Part shown: positions 63,400 through 64,000 of the stretch, one piece after another
Position numbering within the stretch: position 1 is the first letter of the stretch
How the letters are laid out: every line of letters begins with the position of its first letter
Assembly: GCF_009797025.1 (NCBI RefSeq)
Contig: NZ_CP047027.1
Location: forward strand, 186,001 to 250,000
From: Cellulophaga sp. L1A9
GTDB lineage: Bacteria > Bacteroidota > Bacteroidia > Flavobacteriales > Flavobacteriaceae
Reading direction: 5' to 3'
DNA: 64,000 bases
Position numbers and translations under genes: made by a program
The notes under the pieces: model-generated
Seen by the model: only the letters and a program-made list of their open reading frames with translations
Databases searched by the model: none
What the model was told of the DNA's origin: nothing

Positions 63400-64000
63400 A
63401 TGAAAACAAGAATTTTATCATTAACCTGTTTTATCATTTTCACTTGCAACCAAATGGCTTTTGCTCAAGACCAATTTAAGGTGTTATTGTTTACCGTACA
63501 AGATACTTGGCATTATGAGTGCATTCCCACTGCGGTAGCTGCTTTCCATAAAATGGCTACTGAACATCAGTTTAAGTTTGATTGGACGCAAAGCCCAGAA
63601 GATCTTGCCCTAAAATTACCATCTTACGATGTGGTTGTATTTTTAAATGCTGATGCTGATATCTTAACTGATGACCAGCTTGAAGTACTAAAAACACACC
63701 TCCACAACGGCAAAGGTTTTGTGGGAGTCCACTCTACTTCTGATAGTAAAATTAGAAACCTTTGGTTTGATAATCTTGTAGGCGGAGTTTTTAAAGACCA
63801 TCCCCAATTTCAGGCAGCGGTACTAAAGAATCACGATGTAAATTTCCCGTCTAACCTACACCTACCCGAAAAATGGTTGTGGAGTGAAGAATGGTATAAT
63901 TTTGAACTCTTAAAATCAGAACATATTAAAGTACTCCTTTCCGTAGATGAAAACACCTATGATTACCAAAAAGGATACGACGAAATACCGCTTAAAGGTA
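63400..64000 (+). CDS. ThuA-domain protein, N-terminal part
   Basis: Starts 25 bp after the isomerase-like gene and runs off the window. Signal peptide (ends MAFAQ, about residue 24). The ThuA fold follows with VLLFTVQDTWHYECIPTAV, FDWTQSPEDL, YDVVVFLNADADILTDDQ, GKGFVGVHSTSDS and DHPQFQAAVL. Class-I glutamine-amidotransferase-like ThuA proteins appear in sugar (trehalose, glycoside) use; the reaction is not well known. The pairing with a TIM-barrel isomerase is frequent in Bacteroidota. Confidence 0.85.
   Translation, partial: MKTRILSLTCFIIFTCNQMAFAQDQFKVLLFTVQDTWHYECIPTAVAAFHKMATEHQFKFDWTQSPEDLALKLPSYDVVVFLNADADILTDDQLEVLKTHLHNGKGFVGVHSTSDSKIRNLWFDNLVGGVFKDHPQFQAAVLKNHDVNFPSNLHLPEKWLWSEEWYNFELLKSEHIKVLLSVDENTYDYQKGYDEIPLKG

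Noticed and set aside
63391..63400. AAACGTTA before the ThuA gene as a further array site
   Set aside because: There is no palindrome or left box around it; it is only the upstream region of a chromosomal gene.

Overview
The window looks like a chromosome segment of a marine member of the Flavobacteriaceae (Bacteroidota). This rests on the AT-rich DNA, a TTG-N21-TAnnTTTG promoter at 27048, and families typical of the group: LETM1-related biofilm protein, 2TM-domain proteins, DUF4331/TonB genes and RluF. It has three parts: an ordinary chromosomal left third (1-28.9 kb), a large integron-like gene-cassette array (29.07-57.2 kb), and a right flank (57.2-64 kb) with chromosomal genes and eroded mobile DNA.

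Left part. It holds the 3' end of a Cu-Zn superoxide dismutase, an ECF sigma/anti-sigma pair, a VOC protein, a glycosyltransferase, a DUF547 protein, an RND/MMPL-type exporter and an outer-membrane beta-barrel. Next comes a minus-strand set of two DUF4331 proteins, a TPR lipoprotein and a TonB-dependent receptor. A LETM1-related protein follows, then a LytTR two-component operon with one kinase-fused and three free 2TM modules. After that lie a second kinase/regulator pair, an Lrp-type regulator divergent from metE, an FAD oxidoreductase, rluF, a lipoprotein, a DEAD-box helicase and a tail-less ssb.

Array. From 29.07 to 56.83 kb about 20 long imperfect palindromes (S1-S20) separate short segments that mostly carry one gene each. 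Each segment begins TTRNNN just after a CG of the upstream site, and its last bases (NNNYAA, followed by C) are the exact reverse complement of its own first bases. The word differs from cassette to cassette: TTAGCAAAC/GTTTGCTAA, TTGTGCGTA/TACGCACAA, TTGTACCAC/GTGGTACAA, TTGGCAGTA/TACTGCCAA, TTATCTCT/AGAGATAA and others. This is the relation expected of integron cassettes cut at G^TT in attC sites, whose only invariant bases are AAC...GTT. Two gene-less cassettes occur as exact copies (alpha 484 bp, three times; beta 817 bp, twice), in different order and with ends exactly at the predicted cut point. No tyrosine recombinase gene lies in the window and both ends of the array abut chromosomal genes, so it resembles a cluster of attC sites without an integrase (CALIN).

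Cassette cargo includes a DUF2314-like protein, a RelB/RelE-type toxin-antitoxin pair, ankyrin and MORN-type repeat proteins, a DUF2306-like membrane protein, a protein with two R-x4-H (HEPN-like) motifs, an RraB-like protein, an inverted cassette with two lipoproteins (FG-GAP repeats, ricin-like), and several unrecognised proteins.

The array is riddled with insertion sequences. Two IS1182-type copies and one IS110-type element sit at the same place in the left end of three different sites. An IS481 and an IS3 element are nested in one cassette leader, and another IS3 element has joined the remains of two cassettes.

Right flank. It carries an RraB-like last cassette gene, an aspartate-dehydrogenase-like gene, a lone decayed site at 58.8 kb, a DTW-domain gene, remnants of IS3 and IS1182 elements, an HPF-like gene, and a secreted sugar-isomerase-like protein followed by a ThuA-domain protein that runs off the window.
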